Of a DNA stretch of 64,000 nucleotides, positions 55,982-64,000 are shown in pieces. Both the position numbers and the translations under genes were made by a program. Position 1 is the stretch's first letter. Every line of letters starts with the position of its first letter. The DNA comes from Sphingopyxis sp. GW247-27LB (GTDB taxonomy: Bacteria > Pseudomonadota > Alphaproteobacteria > Sphingomonadales > Sphingomonadaceae): contig NZ_NIWD01000009.1 of NCBI RefSeq assembly GCF_002277025.1, positions 389,232 through 453,231 of the forward strand, written 5' to 3'. The notes beneath the pieces were generated by a model. It searched no databases. It saw only the letters and a list, made by a program, of their open reading frames with translations, and was not told where the DNA came from.

Positions 55982-56376
55982 GCGCACAGCCCGGACTCGC
56001 CGCCTGGCACGCCTATATGGCGGGCGGCGGCGACCCGCAGGCCCTCCGCGACCTGCTCGCCGAAGACGCGGTCTTCCACTCGCCTGTGGTCCACACGCCG
56101 CAGGCGGGCCGCGACAAGGTGTTCGCCTATCTCCATGCGGCGAGCCACGTCCTCGGCGGCGACGATTTCCGCTATCTGCGCGAGATCGTCGACGGCGATC
56201 AGGCGTGCCTCGAATTCCAGACCGAACTCGACGGCATCCAGATCAACGGTGTCGACATCATCCGCTGGAACGACGAAGGGAAAATTCAGGATTTCAAGGT
56301 GATGGTGCGACCGCTCAAGGCGATCAACAAGGTCTGGGAGAAGATGGCGGCGATGCTCGCGGCACAAGCGAGCTAG
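55978..56376 (+). CDS. NTF2-like (SnoaL-type) protein
   Basis: 132 residues. A cone-shaped NTF2 fold is suggested by LAAWHAYMAGGGDPQALRDLLAEDAVFHSPVV, then the RDKVFAYLHAAS helix and alternating strands (CLEFQTELDGIQINGVDIIRWNDEGKIQDFKVMVRPLKA). Co-translated with the dienelactone hydrolase. Such domains can be enzymes or ligand-binding helpers; no catalytic set is clear. Confidence 0.82.
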   Translation: MSAQPGLAAWHAYMAGGGDPQALRDLLAEDAVFHSPVVHTPQAGRDKVFAYLHAASHVLGGDDFRYLREIVDGDQACLEFQTELDGIQINGVDIIRWNDEGKIQDFKVMVRPLKAINKVWEKMAAMLAAQAS

Positions 56377-56383
56377 GTGCGCG

Positions 56384-57976
56384 ATGCGCCGCTGGCTCGT
56401 CTTTCCGGTCCTGCTGCTGCTCGTCGCGCTCGCGGCGTGGTGGACGCCGGCGCGCTGGACGCTGCTGCTGTGGGTACCGCTGCTGCTCGTCGCGCTCTAC
56501 GACGCACTCCAGCGGCGCCACACGCTCCGCCGCAACTATCCGCTGATCGCCCGCATCCGCTGGCTGTTCGAGGCGCTACGCCCCTTCCTCTATTCCTATA
56601 TCGTCGAAAGTCCGCTCGACGGTCGCCCCTTCACCCGCGCCGAGCGCGATATCGTCTATGCCCGCGCCAAGGGCGATCTCGACGCACACCCCTTCGGAAC
56701 CGAGCTCGACGTCTATTCGGATGAATATGAATGGATGAGCCACAGCATCGCGCCGGAAATCGGCCACGATCGGACGCAGCGGGTCAAGGTCGGCACCGCG
56801 CAATGCGCGCGTCCCTATGAGGCGGCGCTGCTCAACATCTCGGCGATGAGCTTCGGCTCGCTCGGCGCGCGGGCGATCGAAGCGCTCAATCTCGGCGCGA
56901 AGCAGGGCAATTTCTACCACGACACCGGCGAAGGCGGCTTCAGCCCCTATCATCGCATCCACGGCGGCGACATCGTGTGGGAGCTGGGCAGCGGCTATTT
57001 CGGCTGCCGCGACGCAGGCGGCCGTTTCGACCCGGAACGCTTCCGCGACCGCGCGCAGGACGATCAGGTCAAGATGGTCGAGATCAAGCTCAGCCAGGGC
57101 GCGAAGCCGGGGCATGGCGGAGTGCTGCCCGGTCCCAAGGTCAGCGCAGAGATCGCCGCGACGCGCGGCGTTCCCGAAGGCGAGGACTGCATCTCCCCCG
57201 CGGCGCATTCGGCCTTCGCGACCCCGATCGAAATGGTCGAATGGGCGGCGAAATTGCGCGAGATGTCGGGAGGCAAACCGGTGGGCATCAAGCTCTGCGT
57301 CGGCCAGCCGCACGAAATCTATGCCGTCATGAAGGCGATGCTCGAGACCGGAATCCGCCTCGACTATATCGTCGTCGATGGCGCCGAGGGCGGCACCGGC
57401 GCCGCGCCGGTCGAATTTTCGAACCGCGTCGGCATGCCCCTGCGCGAAGGACTGATCTTCGTGCGCAACGCGCTCGTCGGCTGCGGGCTCAAGGAAGAAA
57501 TCCGCCTCGCTGCCTCGGGCAAGGTCCATTCGGGCGCGGGACTGGCGGTCAATTGCGCGCTCGGCGCCGATTGGTCGAACGCCGCGCGCGCCTTCATGTT
57601 CTCCCTGGGTTGCGTCCAGTCGCTCAAATGCCATACCGGCCAATGCCCGACCGGGGTCGCGACGCAGGACCCCGGCCGCCAGCGCGGGCTCGTGATCCCC
57701 GACAAGGCCGAGCGCGTCCGCCGCTTCCAGGCTTCGACCGTCTCGGCGCTGTGGGACATCAGCTGTGCGATGGGGCTCGACAATCCCTGGCAAATCCGGC
57801 CGCATCACCTCCATGAGCGGCTGAATTCGGCGCGCTCCGATTCGATCGACCGCATCTATAATTTCTATCCGCGCGGCATATTGCTCGACGATCCCGCATC
57901 GGTCGCCAGCGCGCGCTATTGGGCGATGGCGCGCGCCGACAGCTTCCGTGCCGCGATCGAGGGTACGCCGGGCTAG
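56384..57976 (+). CDS. FMN-binding glutamate synthase family protein, membrane-anchored
   Basis: 530 residues. Two N-terminal hydrophobic segments (residues 5-45) precede the glutamate synthase catalytic domain: GEGGFSPYHRIHGGDIVWELGSGYFGCRD, KPGHGGVLPGPKVSAEIA, VDGAEGGTGAAPVEF and the 3Fe-4S-type cysteines in LKCHTGQCPTGVATQ. There is no glutaminase domain. Stand-alone members are oxidoreductases of unknown electron partners. Seven bp after the NTF2-like gene; its stop overlaps the convergent DUF1489 gene by 4 bp. Confidence 0.9.
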   Translation: MRRWLVFPVLLLLVALAAWWTPARWTLLLWVPLLLVALYDALQRRHTLRRNYPLIARIRWLFEALRPFLYSYIVESPLDGRPFTRAERDIVYARAKGDLDAHPFGTELDVYSDEYEWMSHSIAPEIGHDRTQRVKVGTAQCARPYEAALLNISAMSFGSLGARAIEALNLGAKQGNFYHDTGEGGFSPYHRIHGGDIVWELGSGYFGCRDAGGRFDPERFRDRAQDDQVKMVEIKLSQGAKPGHGGVLPGPKVSAEIAATRGVPEGEDCISPAAHSAFATPIEMVEWAAKLREMSGGKPVGIKLCVGQPHEIYAVMKAMLETGIRLDYIVVDGAEGGTGAAPVEFSNRVGMPLREGLIFVRNALVGCGLKEEIRLAASGKVHSGAGLAVNCALGADWSNAARAFMFSLGCVQSLKCHTGQCPTGVATQDPGRQRGLVIPDKAERVRRFQASTVSALWDISCAMGLDNPWQIRPHHLHERLNSARSDSIDRIYNFYPRGILLDDPASVASARYWAMARADSFRAAIEGTPG

Positions 57977-58374
57977 ATGAGGCTGAGTTCGGCCAGTTCG
58001 CGATAAAGTTCAGGCGGCAGGTCGCCGAGGCCGCTGTCGTCATCGATACCCCGCGGCGCGTCGTCATCGGTCAGATAGCGCCAACCCTGATGCGCCCGCT
58101 TGGGCTGCGGATGCACCCGCTCGAGCATGCCCCGGCAGACGATGTCGACCCGCCCGTCGTCGCGGTCCTCGAAGCGCAATATCTCGACGCGGCCGATGAT
58201 CGTGTGCCGCACGATGAAATGGAGCCTGCCGCCGATCAACTCGTCGGCGCGCTTCGGCTTGAACCGCGTCGCGAAGCGGATCTCGCCCTGCTCGGCGCGC
58301 GAGGCGATCCGCGACGCGAGCGCCGGATAATCGGGGCAGCCGACGGCGACGCGGGTCATGTGAAGCTGGGACAT
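57973..58374 (-). CDS. DUF1489 family protein
   Basis: 133 residues. RVAVGCPDYPALASRIASR, FKPKRADELIGGRLHFIVR, EILRFEDRDDGRVDIVCRG and the C-terminal HQGWRYLTDDDAPRG, DLPPELYRELAELSLI match DUF1489, an alphaproteobacterial family of unknown function. A second ATG five codons in (58359) is an alternative start. It marks the border of the AT-rich insertion that follows. Confidence 0.88.
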   Translation of the reverse strand: MSQLHMTRVAVGCPDYPALASRIASRAEQGEIRFATRFKPKRADELIGGRLHFIVRHTIIGRVEILRFEDRDDGRVDIVCRGMLERVHPQPKRAHQGWRYLTDDDAPRGIDDDSGLGDLPPELYRELAELSLI

Positions 58375-58441
58375 AAACTGGATGTGGGGAGCAAGCGTCC
58401 GAATGCCAAGTCGGTTCGATATGTCGACGGCTAACTTGCAA

Positions 58442-58948
58442 TTAAGCCTTTAGGCCTGCAACTGTATCGGGAAACTTGAGCTCTGGTTGTTCGATCACCT
58501 TGAGGCCGAGATCACCTCGCAGTTCGGTATGAAGGTTATCTAGATCTATGATAAAAGAAAAGGTGAGCTGACCTTTTCGACACAAATCTACAATCATGTC
58601 AGGGTCTTTTCGAAGATAGACCGAATTCCCGCTAACGATAAGATACCTTATTACGCCAGCGGCATCTTCCAGAGTCGCTTCATCTGCAGACCATTTCATT
58701 TTCTGAAACTGTGACAGTGACCTTTTCAGGTTCGAAACCGATGCTCCAGAATCAAGCAAACGTTTGATAGCCTTCAACACAAGTACGTCACGAAACTCAT
58801 AGGCGCGACGTTTTCCACGAGTCTTTTTATCACGACGCCGCGGCACGAACACGCCCACGCGTTGCAAATAATCGAGCATAGCTACGGTATTAAAGCCCGC
58901 AAGTTCGGCGGCCTTTTTTGCAGGAAACGACTCGAATATTATAGTCAT
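58442..58948 (-). CDS. MerR-like helix-turn-helix regulator in an AT-rich insert
   Basis: 168 residues from the ATG at 58948; the ATG at 58999 adds a hydrophobic stretch without homology. The N-terminal half is a MerR-type winged helix: FPAKKAAELAGFNTVAMLDYLQRVGVFVP, then GKRRAYEFRDVLVLKAIKRLLDSGASVSNL. The C-terminal half (residues 85-168) is unfamiliar and may sense a ligand or partner. Base composition is far lower in GC than its neighbours and codon use differs, indicating recent acquisition. It is divergent from a DUF1508 gene. Confidence 0.78.
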   Translation of the reverse strand: MTIIFESFPAKKAAELAGFNTVAMLDYLQRVGVFVPRRRDKKTRGKRRAYEFRDVLVLKAIKRLLDSGASVSNLKRSLSQFQKMKWSADEATLEDAAGVIRYLIVSGNSVYLRKDPDMIVDLCRKGQLTFSFIIDLDNLHTELRGDLGLKVIEQPELKFPDTVAGLKA

Positions 58949-59035
58949 GCTCAGAACTATGTATAAAAAAGCGCAGAATCGCAATAGAATGCGTTTCACT
59001 CTCTCGAAATACTACAAAATGTAGATTCAACCTGT

Positions 59036-59064
59036 TTGACACACAATATATGGAGACGCATAGT
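59036..59064 (+). promoter_or_regulatory. Promoter of the DUF1508 gene
   Basis: TTGACA at 59036-59041, a 17-bp spacer, and CATAGT at 59059-59064 (four of six -10 matches). Transcription would start near 59071, and an AAAGGAGGAGG ribosome site (59086-59096) stands before the ATG. Confidence 0.65.
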
Positions 59065-59098
59065 TAACCCTCGTTTCGACGATAGAAAGGAGGAGGTC

Positions 59099-59266
59099 AT
59101 GTATTTTGAAAAATATCAGCAGGCCAGCCAATGGCGTTGGCGCTTGAAAGCTGCCAATCACGAGATCATCGCATCGGGCGAGTCTTACTGGAATGAGACC
59201 GACTGCGACCAAGCGATCAATCTCGTGAAAGGCACGACCAGCTCAACACCGGTCCGCAAGCTCTAG
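59099..59266 (+). CDS. DUF1508 (YegP-like) small protein
   Basis: 55 residues from the ATG at 59099, which has a near-perfect AAGGAGGAGG ribosome site three bases upstream; the frame's earlier ATG at 59036 lies in the promoter. MYFEKYQQASQWRWRLKAAN followed by HEIIASGESY is a single DUF1508 unit, the fold of E. coli YegP. The strong promoter and ribosome site suggest high expression. Function unknown. It lies in the same low-GC insert as the divergent MerR-like gene. Confidence 0.85.
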   Translation: MYFEKYQQASQWRWRLKAANHEIIASGESYWNETDCDQAINLVKGTTSSTPVRKL

Positions 59267-59287
59267 CGAGCCCTTGTAGTCTACAGC

Positions 59288-59316
59288 GAGGGGCGGGTTA
59301 CATCAACCCGCCCCTC
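59288..59316. terminator. Shared hairpin terminator
   Basis: GAGGGGCGGGTT (59288-59299) and AACCCGCCCCTC (59305-59316) form a perfect 12-bp stem with a 5-base loop between the convergent DUF1508 and terC genes. T-rich sequence follows on the plus side (TATTCTGTTG). Confidence 0.75.
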
Positions 59317-59354
59317 TATTCTGTTGGCCAAAATTCTATCGATTCTGCCGCCGG

Positions 59355-60074
59355 TCAGCCGCCGATGATCTGCACGAAATGGGGGTGCACATCGTGCCAG
59401 CCGTCCCAGATCATCTTCAAGGCGACATAAAGGATGACGGCGAGCCCGACCCAGGCGATCCAGCGGTAGCGCTCGATATATTTGGCGATGATATTCGCCG
59501 CGACGCCCATCATCGCGACCGCGAAGATCAGCCCGACGATCAGGATGCCGGGATGCTCGCGCGCCGCGCCGGCGACGGCGAGCACATTGTCGAGGCTCAT
59601 CGAGACGTCGGCGACCGCGACGCCCCAGGCCGCGGCGGCAAAGCTCTTGGCGGGGCGCAGGCCCGAGTCCTCGTCTCCCTCGATCTCGGGCGAACCCGCC
59701 GATTCGCCGTGATCGCCGCGGATGTCGCGCCACATGCGCCACGCCACCCACAGCAGCAGGATGCCGCCCGCGAGCACGAGGCCGACGATGCCGAGCAGCT
59801 GCTGGACGACGAGCGCGAAGCCGATGCGCAGGACGAGCGCCGCGCCGACGCCGATCAGGATCACCTTGCGGCGCTGGTCGGCGGGCAGACCCGCCGCCAG
59901 TGCGCCGACGACGATCGCATTGTCACCGGCGAGCACGAGATCGATCAGCAGCACCTGGACGAAGGCCGCAAAGGCTGCGGGTTCGGTGATGTTCGAGAAA
60001 TCATGGACGATCGCGCCCCAGATTCCGTCCGACGGCGCCGCGCCGGCGGCGAATGCAACCAAATCCATGATCAT
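59355..60074 (-). CDS. TerC family membrane protein (paralogue 1)
   Basis: 239 residues from the ATG at 60074; the longer frame overlaps the next gene. About seven spans. Two conserved acidic repeats sit in the membrane: LVLAGDNAIVVGALAAGLP near the start and VADVSMSLDNVLAVAGAARE after the middle, the TerC ion-site pattern (GDN and DN). Relatives export manganese or support metal ion insertion into secreted proteins. It sits directly behind a second terC gene, with two bases between the frames. Confidence 0.9.
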   Translation of the reverse strand: MIMDLVAFAAGAAPSDGIWGAIVHDFSNITEPAAFAAFVQVLLIDLVLAGDNAIVVGALAAGLPADQRRKVILIGVGAALVLRIGFALVVQQLLGIVGLVLAGGILLLWVAWRMWRDIRGDHGESAGSPEIEGDEDSGLRPAKSFAAAAWGVAVADVSMSLDNVLAVAGAAREHPGILIVGLIFAVAMMGVAANIIAKYIERYRWIAWVGLAVILYVALKMIWDGWHDVHPHFVQIIGG

Positions 60075-60075
60075 C

Positions 60076-60729
60076 TCAAAGCACCCATCCGAACAAATGG
60101 CCGAGGCCGATCTCGGGATCGACCCAGCCATCGTAAATCATCTTCAGCGCCACATAGAGGATCACCGCAAGGCCGACCCAGGCGATCCAGTGAAAACGCT
60201 GCAGCAGCTTGGCGACATAATTGGCGGCAAGCCCCATCACCAGCACCGTGAAGGTCATCCCGACGAAGAGCAAGGCCGGATTCTCGCGCGCGATCGAGGC
60301 GACGAGCAGGACATTGTCGATGCTCATCGACAGGTCGGCGATCATGATCGAGACGGCCGCCTTGAAGAAGGTCTGCCGCGCGGGTTCACCCTCGATTTCA
60401 GGGGTCGCGGGATCGTCGACCGGTCCGGGCGCGGCGGCCGGGCGAATCTCGCGATACATGTTGTAGGCGACCCACAGCAGCAGCAGCCCGCCTGCGAACA
60501 CCAGTCCGGTGATCTTGAGGAGCTGCGTCGCGATCGTCGCGAAGGTGACGAGAAACACCAGCGCCATGCCGACGCCGAGCATCAGCACGCGCTTGCGTTC
60601 GCGCTCGGGAAGCCGGCCCGCGATCGTGCCCATGATCAGCACATTGTCGCCGGCCATGGTGAGGTCGCCGATGATGATCTGTCCGAGCAGCGCCAGCCCC
60701 GATACCGTGAAGATCGCGGAAAAATCCAT
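60076..60729 (-). CDS. TerC family membrane protein (paralogue 2)
   Basis: 217 residues, shorter at the N-terminus than its neighbour. TMAGDNVLIMGTIAGRLPE and IADLSMSIDNVLLVASIARE hold the paired acidic motifs, and the C-terminal FHWIAWVGLAVILYVALKMI is almost the same as paralogue 1. The two look like a tandem duplication that has diverged. It begins 21 bp after the rho stop on the same strand, so it may be transcribed with rho. No yybP-ykoY-type leader is possible in that gap. Confidence 0.9.
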   Translation of the reverse strand: MDFSAIFTVSGLALLGQIIIGDLTMAGDNVLIMGTIAGRLPERERKRVLMLGVGMALVFLVTFATIATQLLKITGLVFAGGLLLLWVAYNMYREIRPAAAPGPVDDPATPEIEGEPARQTFFKAAVSIMIADLSMSIDNVLLVASIARENPALLFVGMTFTVLVMGLAANYVAKLLQRFHWIAWVGLAVILYVALKMIYDGWVDPEIGLGHLFGWVL

Positions 60730-60750
60730 CCGAACCGACCTCGAACCGGC

Positions 60751-62007
60751 TTACTGATTCATGCTGTCGAAGAAATCCTCGTTGGTCTTCGAATCCTTGA
60801 TCTTGTCGAGCAGGAATTCCATCGCGTCGACCGTGCCCATCTGCATGAGAATGCGGCGGAGCACCCACATCTTCGACAGCTTGTCCTTCTCGACGAGCAG
60901 TTCCTCCTTGCGGGTGCCCGACTTGCCGACGTCGAGCGACGGGAAGATGCGCTTGTCGGCGACCTTGCGGTCGAGGACGATTTCGGAGTTGCCGGTGCCC
61001 TTGAACTCCTCGAAGATCACCTCGTCCATGCGGCTGCCGGTGTCGATCAGCGCGGTCGCGATGATCGAGAGCGAGCCGCCCTCCTCGATGTTGCGCGCGG
61101 CGCCGAAGAAGCGCTTCGGACGCTGGAGCGCGTTGGCGTCGACGCCGCCCGTGAGAACCTTGCCCGACGAGGGGACAACGGTGTTGTAGGCGCGGCCGAG
61201 GCGGGTGATCGAGTCGAGCAGGATGACGACATCCTTCTTGTGCTCGACGAGGCGCTTCGCCTTCTCGATCACCATTTCGGCGACCTGGACGTGGCGCGTC
61301 GCAGGCTCGTCGAAGGTCGAGGAGACGACCTCGCCCTTCACGCTGCGCTGCATGTCGGTGACTTCCTCGGGACGTTCGTCGACGAGGAGGACGATCAGAT
61401 AGACCTCGGGGTGATTGTCGGTGATCGCCTTGGCGATATTCTGCAGCAGCACCGTCTTGCCGGTGCGCGGCGGCGCGACGATCAGCGCGCGCTGGCCCTT
61501 GCCCTGCGGGCTGACGAGGTCGATGACCCGCGCCGACTTGTCCTTGACCGTCGGGTCGACGGTGTCGAGCGACAGCTTCTGGTTCGGATAGAGCGGGGTG
61601 AGGTTGTCGAAATTGACGCGGTGGCGCACCACGTCGGGATCGTCGAAATTGACGCTGATCAGCTTGGTCAGCGCGAAATAACGCTCGCCGTCGCGCGGCG
61701 CGCGGATCTCGCCCTCCACCGTATCGCCGGTGCGCAGGCCATATTTGCGGACCTGGTTCGGCGAGACATAGATGTCGTCGGGACCCGCGAGATAATTGGC
61801 GTCGGACGAGCGCAGGAAACCGAAGCTGTCGGGCAGGACCTCTATCGTCCCCGACCCGATGATTTCCTCGCCCTCTTCGGCAAGTTCCTTGAGGATCGAG
61901 AACATCAAATCCTGCTTGCGCAGCGTCGACGCGCCCTCGACCCCCAGTTCCTCGGCCATTTCGACGAGCTGGGCGGGCGATTTGGTCTTGAGTTCTTTAA
62001 GGTGCAT
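60751..62007 (-). CDS. rho: Transcription termination factor Rho
   Basis: 418 residues from the ATG at 62007, the standard Rho start ([20 protein letters not shown]). The RNA-binding OSB fold ([20 protein letters not shown]), Walker [17 protein letters not shown], the Q-loop and R-loop segments ([32 protein letters not shown]) are complete. It ends transcription of untranslated RNA. A GC hairpin (62077-62093) lies in the 193-bp gap upstream. Confidence 0.96.
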   Translation of the reverse strand: MHLKELKTKSPAQLVEMAEELGVEGASTLRKQDLMFSILKELAEEGEEIIGSGTIEVLPDSFGFLRSSDANYLAGPDDIYVSPNQVRKYGLRTGDTVEGEIRAPRDGERYFALTKLISVNFDDPDVVRHRVNFDNLTPLYPNQKLSLDTVDPTVKDKSARVIDLVSPQGKGQRALIVAPPRTGKTVLLQNIAKAITDNHPEVYLIVLLVDERPEEVTDMQRSVKGEVVSSTFDEPATRHVQVAEMVIEKAKRLVEHKKDVVILLDSITRLGRAYNTVVPSSGKVLTGGVDANALQRPKRFFGAARNIEEGGSLSIIATALIDTGSRMDEVIFEEFKGTGNSEIVLDRKVADKRIFPSLDVGKSGTRKEELLVEKDKLSKMWVLRRILMQMGTVDAMEFLLDKIKDSKTNEDFFDSMNQ

Positions 62008-62076
62008 GGATGGATTCCAGGGTGAAAAATTCGGGAGAAAATAATCGCAATTTCGGTGCACCGAAGGGTGCCTATC

Positions 62077-62093
62077 CGGCCGGGGGACGGCCG
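62077..62093. other. GC hairpin in the hemJ-rho gap
   Basis: CGGCCG-GGGGA-CGGCCG, a 6-bp stem with a 5-base loop. It lies between the hemJ stop and the rho start on the minus strand. It has no U-run, so it could be part of a rho leader or a weak hemJ terminator. Confidence 0.4.
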
Positions 62094-62200
62094 TTTCGAT
62101 AGCTACGGCGCGGATACCGCACCGCCCGCGCGGGCGCGGGGTTGATCGGCCCCTATAACCGACGCCGGTTCAAGTCAATCAGGCTGCGCCGGGAGGAGCG

Positions 62201-62650
62201 TCAGGGACGAACGATCACCAATATGACGATGATCGCCGCAGCGATGCCCGGCACCTCGTTGAGCATCCGCAGCCGCTTTTCGCTGAGCGGCCGCTCCCCG
62301 CGCCTCAGCTTCTTGAAATAGCCGATCAGCCAGCCGTGATAGCCCGACAGCAGCAGCACGAGCAGCAATTTTCCGTGAAACCAGCCTTCGTGCCAATAGC
62401 CGCCGTTGAAGGCGAGCATCAGGCCCAGAACCCAGACGAGGACGATCGAGGGGTTGAGGATGATCCGGCGCAGCCGGTCCTCGCGTTCGATCCACTTCTT
62501 ATCCTCGTCGGAGCCGACAGGGCATTGGTGATGATAGACGAAGAAGCGCGGCATCATGAACAACCCCGCCATCAGGAAGATGACGAAAATCACGTGCGCC
62601 GCCTTTACCCAAAGCATCGTCACCCCCAGAAACCCGATCCAGTCCGTCAT
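62201..62650 (-). CDS. hemJ: Protoporphyrinogen oxidase HemJ
   Basis: 149 residues with four membrane spans. WVKAAHVIFVIFLMAGLFMMPRFFVYHHQ, SIVLVWVLGLMLAF, GWFHGKLLLVLLLSGYHGW and the basic KKLRRGERPLSEKRLRMLNEVP block match HemJ, with conserved His in the first span and in YHGW. It performs the oxygen-independent penultimate step of heme synthesis. Four bp after hemE. Confidence 0.93.
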   Translation of the reverse strand: MTDWIGFLGVTMLWVKAAHVIFVIFLMAGLFMMPRFFVYHHQCPVGSDEDKKWIEREDRLRRIILNPSIVLVWVLGLMLAFNGGYWHEGWFHGKLLLVLLLSGYHGWLIGYFKKLRRGERPLSEKRLRMLNEVPGIAAAIIVILVIVRP

Positions 62651-62654
62651 CGCC

Positions 62655-63683
62655 TCACCCGCCTCGCACGCGCCTGATCAGATGCTCGACATGGGCGATC
62701 GGTGTGTCGGGCACGATGCCATGGCCGAGATTGAAGATATGGGGGCGACCGGGGAAAGCCGCAAGGATGCGGTCGATCGCCACGTCGAGCGCATCGCCGC
62801 CGGCGACGAGCGCGAGCGGGTCAAGATTGCCCTGAACCGGCAGATGCGGCGGTAGCACCGCATCGGCCCAGGCAGGATCGACCGTCTCGTCGAGCCCGAG
62901 GCCGTCGACCCCGGTTTCGTTCGCATAGGCGGGCAACTTGCCCCCGACGCCCTTCGGAAAGCCGATGACCGGCGTATCGGGGTGAAGCGCTTTCAGTCGG
63001 CGCACGATCTCGGCGTTGGGCGCGATCACCCAGCGTTCGAACTGCGCGGGGCTGAGGCTGCCTGCCCAGCTGTCGAAGAGCTGGACCGCCTCGACGCCGT
63101 TTTCGATCTGCCCCGACAGGTAAGTTACCGTAACATCGACGATCGCGTCGACGATCGCCTTGAAGGCAGGCGCGTCGCCATAGGCCAGCCGCCGCGCGGC
63201 GGCCTGGTCCTTCGACCCGGCGCCGGCGACCATATAGGTGGCGACCGTCCACGGGCTTCCCGCGAAGCCGAGGAAGGTCGTTTCGGGAGGGAGCGCCGCC
63301 GCGACGCGCGCCACCGTCGCATAGACTGGCTCGAGCCGCTGCGGCGCCGCCTCGAGCGAGGCGAGGGCGCCGTCGACGAGCGGCGGCGCGAGCCGCGGCC
63401 CCTCGCCCGCCTCGAACCAGAGATTCTGGCCGAGCGCGTGCGGGATGACGAGAATGTCCGAAAAAAGGATGGCGCCGTCGAAACCGAAGCGGCGGATCGG
63501 CTGCAGCGTCACCTCGGCGGCCGCCTCGGGATCGTAGCAGAGTTCGAGAAAGCCGCCCTTGGTCTCGCGGAGCGCACGATATTCGGGCAGATAGCGCCCC
63601 GCCTGGCGCATCAGCCATAGCGCGGGCCGTTCCTGCCGCACACCGCGCAGCGTCGCCAGCAGACTCTTCGGTGAAGCCTTCAC
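62655..63683 (-). CDS. hemE: Uroporphyrinogen decarboxylase
   Basis: 342 residues from GTG 63683, with AAGAAGGG just upstream; the frame runs on to 63785 but the added residues lack homology. RPALWLMRQAGRYLPEYRAL with the substrate-binding Arg, FSDILVIPHALG with the catalytic Asp, GFAGSPWTVATYMVAG, IFNLGHGIVPDTP are all present. It makes coproporphyrinogen III. It lies next to the probable oriC, as in Caulobacter. Confidence 0.94.
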   Translation of the reverse strand: MKASPKSLLATLRGVRQERPALWLMRQAGRYLPEYRALRETKGGFLELCYDPEAAAEVTLQPIRRFGFDGAILFSDILVIPHALGQNLWFEAGEGPRLAPPLVDGALASLEAAPQRLEPVYATVARVAAALPPETTFLGFAGSPWTVATYMVAGAGSKDQAAARRLAYGDAPAFKAIVDAIVDVTVTYLSGQIENGVEAVQLFDSWAGSLSPAQFERWVIAPNAEIVRRLKALHPDTPVIGFPKGVGGKLPAYANETGVDGLGLDETVDPAWADAVLPPHLPVQGNLDPLALVAGGDALDVAIDRILAAFPGRPHIFNLGHGIVPDTPIAHVEHLIRRVRGG

Positions 63684-63853
63684 GCGGCCCTTCTTTCTCT
63701 CTTCATAACCATATATAAAAATGATTGTGGTGGTTTGTTGGCGGGCGAACAGCGCGGCTTTAGGCATGGACGCCGCCTTTGCCAACAGCTTGACTCCTCG
63801 TCCCGCGCGATCCCCCGCAGAGTCGCTTGCCGCTATTCGCCTAATTCACAGCC

Positions 63854-63862
63854 TGTGGATAA
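63854..63862 (-). promoter_or_regulatory. DnaA box (perfect)
   Basis: TGTGGATAA, the reverse complement of TTATCCACA. Confidence 0.85.
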
Positions 63863-63955
63863 GATTCACTCCCTGTGGAAAAGCACTGGAGCGGAATCGG
63901 CAGCGCCGGGGATGCTTTCCTGTTGCCCGTCTTGTCCCGGTGGTTATGCCAAAAC

Positions 63956-63964
63956 TTATCCACA
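63956..63964 (+). promoter_or_regulatory. DnaA box (perfect)
   Basis: TTATCCACA on the plus strand, about 94 bp from the inverted box at 63854. Confidence 0.85.
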
Positions 63965-64000
63965 GCCAACGCCCGCGCGTCTCCGCTTGCCTTTTTCGGC

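Larger units (their letters stand above)
63684..64000. other. Probable chromosomal origin region (oriC), extends beyond window
   Basis: Gene-free sequence after hemE with two perfect DnaA boxes on opposite strands (63854-63862 and 63956-63964), a one-mismatch box TGTGGAAAA (63874-63882), and an AT-rich tract (63700-63735, CATATATAAAAATGATT). Alphaproteobacterial origins lie beside hemE, and parAB with parS sites is 10-14 kb away. The rest of the origin would lie past the window edge. Confidence 0.72.

Overview
The window is high-GC bacterial chromosome with tightly packed operons and many 4-bp stop/start overlaps. It most likely comes from an alphaproteobacterium of the Sphingomonadaceae; Sphingopyxis or a close relative is my best guess. 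Supporting signs are the large TonB-dependent receptors, DUF6489 and DUF1489 proteins, a hemC-hemD-Mic60 cluster, a CYP153-type P450, the mnmE-mnmG-rsmG-parA-parB block, and rho-hemJ-hemE ending at a cluster of DnaA boxes, which is where alphaproteobacteria keep oriC. The genus is an inference; the order is well supported.

Left end (1-9.2 kb): a catabolic block with visibly lower GC than the rest. It holds the end of a TonB receptor, a short-chain dehydrogenase, a type I extradiol ring-cleavage dioxygenase, a Crp/Fnr regulator, then an operon of a large acyl-CoA dehydrogenase, an atypical SDR, a double-hotdog protein and an MFS transporter. A perfect palindrome lies between the regulator and that operon. 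The block ends in a decayed recombinase remnant, an unlisted 54-codon gene and two tRNA-Arg(CCG)-like genes, one intact and one with a broken T arm. This looks like the edge of an old genomic island.

Middle (10-44 kb): mainly housekeeping genes. These include a YeiH-type exporter, a zinc-ribbon protein, ftsE-ftsX with a YdcF protein and plsC, tyrA-hisC facing metX-metW, a TetR regulator facing a TonB receptor across a 16-bp palindrome, a glutarate pair (CoA-transferase and glutaryl-CoA dehydrogenase), hemC-hemD-Mic60 facing tsaD-gpsA, a flippase, a PfkB kinase, an EI24 protein with a lipoprotein, queG, an ABC-2 exporter, a lone CYP153 P450, msrB, and a GtrA/GT-C/flavoenzyme cluster that probably modifies a surface glycan.

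44-48.7 kb: a divergent chaperone-usher-like fibre system with a DUF4402 pilin, a PapD-like chaperone and a 920-residue usher carrying extra C-terminal repeat domains.

Right end (48.9-64 kb): origin-proximal genes on the minus strand (parB, parA, rsmG, mnmG, mnmE, DUF6489), with two parS sites; a short plus-strand run (dienelactone hydrolase family, NTF2-like, glutamate synthase family); a small AT-rich insertion (MerR-like regulator and DUF1508 protein); then tandem terC genes, rho, hemJ and hemE running away from a probable oriC at the window edge.
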